This document shows, piece by piece, positions 63,593-64,000 of a stretch of 64,000 nucleotides of DNA (position 1 is its first letter; each line of letters starts with the position of its first letter). The stretch comes from Leclercia adecarboxylata (GTDB lineage Bacteria; Pseudomonadota; Gammaproteobacteria; Enterobacterales; Enterobacteriaceae), in NCBI RefSeq assembly GCF_006874705.1, contig NZ_CP035382.1, positions 1,860,001 through 1,924,000 on the forward strand, read 5' to 3'. Both the position numbers and the translations under genes were made by a program. The notes under the pieces were generated by a model. It was not told the DNA's origin. It worked only from the letters and a program-made list of their open reading frames with translations, and made no database searches.

Positions 63593-64000
63593 ATGCAACT
63601 GAGTATTACCGACACCATTACTGAACACGAACAGGAAGAGTTACTGCAGGGGTTGCGGGTCTACAACAGCCAGTTTATTAGTTTTTCCCGCGTGGCGAGT
63701 GATATCGCCGTGTATGCCCGCGATGAAGGCGGCAAAATGCGCGGCGGGCTGATCGGCAACCGTCAGGGCGTGTGGCTGAACATCAAATATCTGTGGGTCA
63801 GCGAGGAAATACGCGGCAGCGGGCTCGGTGGCCAGCTGATGCAGGCCGCCGAAGAGGAAGCTAAACGCCAGGGGTGCCAGCATGCGCTGGTGGATACCTT
63901 CAGTTTCCAGGCGCGTCCGTTTTACGAGAAGCAGGGCTATGAGCTGACCATGACGCTGGACGATTTTCCCTACCCGGGAATACAGCGGCATTACCTCTCG
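63593..64000 (+). CDS. GNAT-family N-acetyltransferase (cut by window end)
   Basis: 136 residues are visible and the frame runs off the window. Acetyl-CoA-binding motif A is [27 protein letters not shown] (about residues 64-90), followed by [22 protein letters not shown], typical of small GNAT enzymes. The start ATG at 63593 has GGGAG upstream. The substrate is unknown. Confidence 0.85.
   Translation, partial: MQLSITDTITEHEQEELLQGLRVYNSQFISFSRVASDIAVYARDEGGKMRGGLIGNRQGVWLNIKYLWVSEEIRGSGLGGQLMQAAEEEAKRQGCQHALVDTFSFQARPFYEKQGYELTMTLDDFPYPGIQRHYLS

Overview
The window is a stretch of enterobacterial chromosome around the dnaA-dnaN-recF-gyrB cluster. Gene order largely follows the Escherichia coli bglH-to-yicS region, and the proteins are close to E. 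coli lengths. Differences from E. coli point to a neighbouring genus (Leclercia, Lelliottia, Enterobacter or Kluyvera type). They are a PTS pair beside the sulfatase, a lone dsdA, a cellobiose-type operon, and no yieK, cbrBC, yidKLP or adeQD. The intact tnaCAB operon suggests an indole-positive strain. The genus is inference.

Layout. 1-10.9 kb: end of a LamB-type porin (bglH-like), yieL, yieH, adeP, chrR, yieE, yidZ, mdtL and the tryptophanase operon tnaCAB with its leader peptide. 11-21.5 kb: core housekeeping genes mnmE, yidC, yidD, rnpA and rpmH on the minus strand, divergent from dnaA, dnaN, recF and gyrB. 21.7-27.6 kb: yidA and the D-galactonate operon dgoRKADT. 27.6-32.3 kb: yidR, yidQ, the heat-shock pair ibpAB behind a sigma-32 promoter and RNA thermometers, and yidE. 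32.3-37.6 kb: cytoplasmic-type sulfatase yidJ, a PTS EIIB/EIIC pair of the ascorbate family, yidHG, and a full-length radical-SAM sulfatase maturase, yidF. 37.6-40.8 kb: dsdA, emrD and an acetyltransferase. 40.8-43.3 kb: the SOS-induced tisB/istR toxin-antitoxin locus, split by a group II intron. 43.3-50.6 kb: ivbL-ilvBN and the hexose-phosphate system uhpABCT. 50.7-52.7 kb: an AT-rich accessory patch with an orphan membrane protein and a decayed gene. 52.7-56.7 kb: an exported alpha/beta hydrolase, yicN, nepI and yicL. 56.8-63 kb: a beta-glucoside/cellobiose PTS operon (EIIB, EIIC, 6-phospho-beta-glucosidase, EIIA, LamB-type porin) with a divergent LacI-type regulator. 63-64 kb: yicS and a partial acetyltransferase.

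Most notable point: a 1.9-kb group II intron with an endonuclease-less reverse transcriptase sits inside the LexA operator shared by tisAB and istR. Removing it restores a 20-bp near-consensus LexA box. The insertion leaves the 16-bp operator core and the tisAB promoter intact, but moves the operator about 1.9 kb away from the predicted istR-2 promoter. This predicts that istR-2 has escaped SOS control while the toxin has not. Other points are a sulfatase-maturase-PTS locus without EIIA or regulator, a hairpin covering the yidR ribosome-binding region, and a tnaC leader that diverges except at its arrest residues.
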